From Streptomyces hokutonensis (lineage in GTDB: Bacteria > Actinomycetota > Actinomycetes > Streptomycetales > Streptomycetaceae), in the NCBI RefSeq assembly GCF_000376565.1, contig NZ_BARG01000118.1, positions 1-32,431 on the forward strand: a stretch of 32,431 nucleotides of DNA, given 5' to 3'. The notes beneath the pieces are model-generated. The model was not told the DNA's origin. It made no database searches and was given only the letters and a program-made list of their open reading frames with translations. Both the position numbers and the translations under genes were made by a program. Of the stretch, positions 31,090-32,431 are shown one piece after another (positions within the stretch are counted from its first letter, which is position 1; the number at the start of each line of letters is the position of its first letter).

Positions 31090-32339
31090 GCGACGCGAAC
31101 GACGAGCACGAGGCGTACGACGAGGCTCCAGTGCCGCCGCGCATTCCCATGCCCCGGGCCTCCGTCGAGGACGGCGGTCTGCCGTTGCCCGAGCTCGACG
31201 AGGCCGCGTCCCGGCCCGCGCCGCTGGTCCTGGAGCACCCGGTGCTCAAGGCGCTGCTCGGCGCGTGGGCGCTGGCCGCGTGCTCGGCGGCGGAGACGGC
31301 GGCCGTGGAGGAACACCTCGGCGAGTGCGGCTCCTGCGCCGACGAGGCGCTGCGCCTGCGCGGAGCGGTGGGCCTCCTCCACCCCGTCGAACCCCTCGAC
31401 CTCGACCCCGGCCTGCGCACCCGCGTCCTGTCCGGCTCCTTCGACCGCCGGCCGCCGCGCATCCCGGTACCCGAGTGGGCGACGCCGTACGACGCCGAGA
31501 CCGCGCGCCTCGACGCCCTGCTGCAGGACATAGGCGACGCCGAGTGGCACGCGCCCGTGCGGCTGCGCTGGTTCGACGGCCAGGCCCCGACGAGCCGCCG
31601 TACGACCGTCGCCGGGGTCATCGCGCATCTGCTGACCGTCGACGGCCTGGTCGCGACGGCGCTCGGCCTCGACGACCCGCTGACCGGGGAGACGGCCGAC
31701 AAGGCCACGAACCCGACCGCGCGCACCGAGGCGTACTGGCGCGCCTCCTACTTCCCGCCCACCCGCTCCATCCGCGCACCCTGGCGCGAACAGAGCCACA
31801 CCATCGTCCGCACGGTGTCCTTCACCGGCACCACCACCGGCAAACGGGCCGTCTCCTACGGCGACTTCGAGCTGCCGCTGCACGACGCGATGCTCGACCG
31901 GGCCTTCGAGTGCTGGGTCCACGCGGAGGACATCGCGGACGCGGTCGACTACCCCTACGAGCCGCCGGCCCCGCGCAGCCTGAACCGGATGATCGACCTC
32001 GCCGCCCGCATGCTCCCCGCGGTGCTGGCCGAGCGCCGGCGCCACGGGTTGGCTGCGCCGGCCGAGGGACGGCACCTGGTCCCGGCCGGGAACCCTGGCC
32101 GCAGCCTCCGCCTGGAGATCGAGGGGCACGGCGGGGGTGAGTGGCTGATCCCTCTCGACTCACCCGGGGCGGTGGGGTCGGCCGAGCGTGAAGTGGCCCA
32201 TATCGCCCTGGACGGTGTGGAGTTCTGTCATCTGGCGGCCGGGCATGTGTCGCCGGAGGACGCGGCGGCTGGGCAGTTGGGGGATCGAGAGGCGATCAGG
32301 GACGTTCTGTTCGCCACAGCGTCGTTGAGCCGGATGTAG
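31086..32339 (+). CDS. Zinc anti-sigma factor fused to a mycothiol-dependent isomerase-like domain
   Basis: The GTG at 31086 overlaps the sigma stop (GTGA); 417 residues. The N-terminal part has the zinc anti-sigma motif EEHLGECGSC with His77, Cys81 and Cys84, plus Cys66 in WALAAC, a candidate redox-active cysteine. Residues about 130-310 are the maleylpyruvate-isomerase-type (DinB-like) domain: VIAHLL with His181 and FECWVHAED with Glu275 and His279 form the three metal ligands known in that family. A C-terminal SCP2-like part follows. No membrane span is visible, so it is probably cytosolic. It should hold the sigma factor inactive and release it on a thiol, oxidant or electrophile signal. 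That release mechanism is inferred. Confidence 0.9.
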   Translation: MSDANDEHEAYDEAPVPPRIPMPRASVEDGGLPLPELDEAASRPAPLVLEHPVLKALLGAWALAACSAAETAAVEEHLGECGSCADEALRLRGAVGLLHPVEPLDLDPGLRTRVLSGSFDRRPPRIPVPEWATPYDAETARLDALLQDIGDAEWHAPVRLRWFDGQAPTSRRTTVAGVIAHLLTVDGLVATALGLDDPLTGETADKATNPTARTEAYWRASYFPPTRSIRAPWREQSHTIVRTVSFTGTTTGKRAVSYGDFELPLHDAMLDRAFECWVHAEDIADAVDYPYEPPAPRSLNRMIDLAARMLPAVLAERRRHGLAAPAEGRHLVPAGNPGRSLRLEIEGHGGGEWLIPLDSPGAVGSAEREVAHIALDGVEFCHLAAGHVSPEDAAAGQLGDREAIRDVLFATASLSRM

Positions 32340-32340
32340 G

Positions 32341-32388
32341 CGGGCGGGTGCGGGTGCGTGGGGGCTGGTCGCGCAGTTCCCCGCGCCC
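32341..32388 (-). repeat. Streptomyces interspersed repeat, copy C (inverted)
   Basis: On the minus strand it reads GGGCGCGGGGAACTGCGCG then ACCAGCCCCCACGCACCCGCACCCGCC, matching copies A and B. It begins 2 bp after the anti-sigma stop. Confidence 0.85.
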
Positions 32389-32418
32389 TAAAGGACGAAA
32401 CTGGGCCCGAGTTAAGAA

Positions 32419-32431
32419 GGGGCGCGGGGCT
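32419..32431 (+). repeat. Start of another repeat copy, cut by the window end
   Basis: GGGGCGCGGGGCT matches the first 11 bases of the repeat unit and faces copy C, so the two could pair as a hairpin around the 30 bp between them (32389-32418) and end the sigma/anti-sigma transcript. Too short to be certain. Confidence 0.5.

Overview
The window is high-GC, gene-dense chromosomal DNA from an actinomycete, almost certainly a Streptomyces. The signs are strong GC bias at third codon positions, tightly overlapping reading frames (ATGA, GTGA and TAATG junctions), many starts without a Shine-Dalgarno site, a single rare TTA codon, TTGTCCACA DnaA boxes, a mycothiol-type enzyme domain, and copies of the Streptomyces interspersed repeat that begins GGGGCGCGGGGAACTGCGCG. 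All functions are read from sequence motifs; no database search was run.

Layout. 1-609: gene-free edge with a nested 75-bp dyad. 610-3675 (minus): DoxX, Zn-ribbon/OB protein, two GNAT acetyltransferases and a pyridoxamine-phosphate-oxidase-like protein. 3806-5258: IS605-type element with an intact TnpB, no TnpA, and a divergent 52-residue Arc-type gene, followed by the 3' stub of an alpha/beta hydrolase. 5618-9936 (plus): flavin monooxygenase, a fused NDP-forming acyl-CoA synthetase and an enoyl-CoA hydratase. 9974-18612: a bldA-dependent membrane protein, a secreted HAD phosphatase, a flavin reductase, a small lipoprotein, an MFS exporter divergent from a GlxA-type AraC regulator, a secreted beta-propeller protein and a second MFS protein. 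18714-22986: an SDR, acyl-CoA dehydrogenase and Zn-alcohol dehydrogenase operon divergent from a cyclase-family hydrolase. 23328-24307: a RsbW-like ATPase and a structured non-coding stretch. 24308-29160: an amidohydrolase and two acyl-CoA dehydrogenases divergent from an acyl-CoA ligase. 29144-32339: an EF-hand protein, a STAS protein, and an ECF sigma factor with a zinc anti-sigma/mycothiol-enzyme fusion.

The main thread is an apparent regulon. A 15-bp palindrome, CTGAY-N5-GTCAG, recurs at the promoters of the DoxX operon, the acyl-CoA synthetase/hydratase operon (two copies), the flavin reductase, the SDR/cyclase divergent pair (one good and one decayed copy) and the amidohydrolase/ligase divergent pair (two copies). 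I saw no other clear copies. The genes it marks are ones expected in CoA-dependent breakdown of an organic acid: ligase, dehydrogenases, hydratase, hydroxyacyl dehydrogenase, hydrolases and flavin supply. This suggests one scattered catabolic pathway controlled by a regulator outside the window. Its substrate cannot be told from sequence.

Other notable points are an interspersed repeat read in frame inside an acyl-CoA dehydrogenase gene, a perfect palindrome over the tnpB start that the Arc-type protein could bind, a convincing multi-helix RNA-like fold at 24112-24182, a paired DnaA-box palindrome inside a coding region, and an anti-sigma factor that keeps both its zinc motif and the metal triad of a mycothiol-dependent isomerase.
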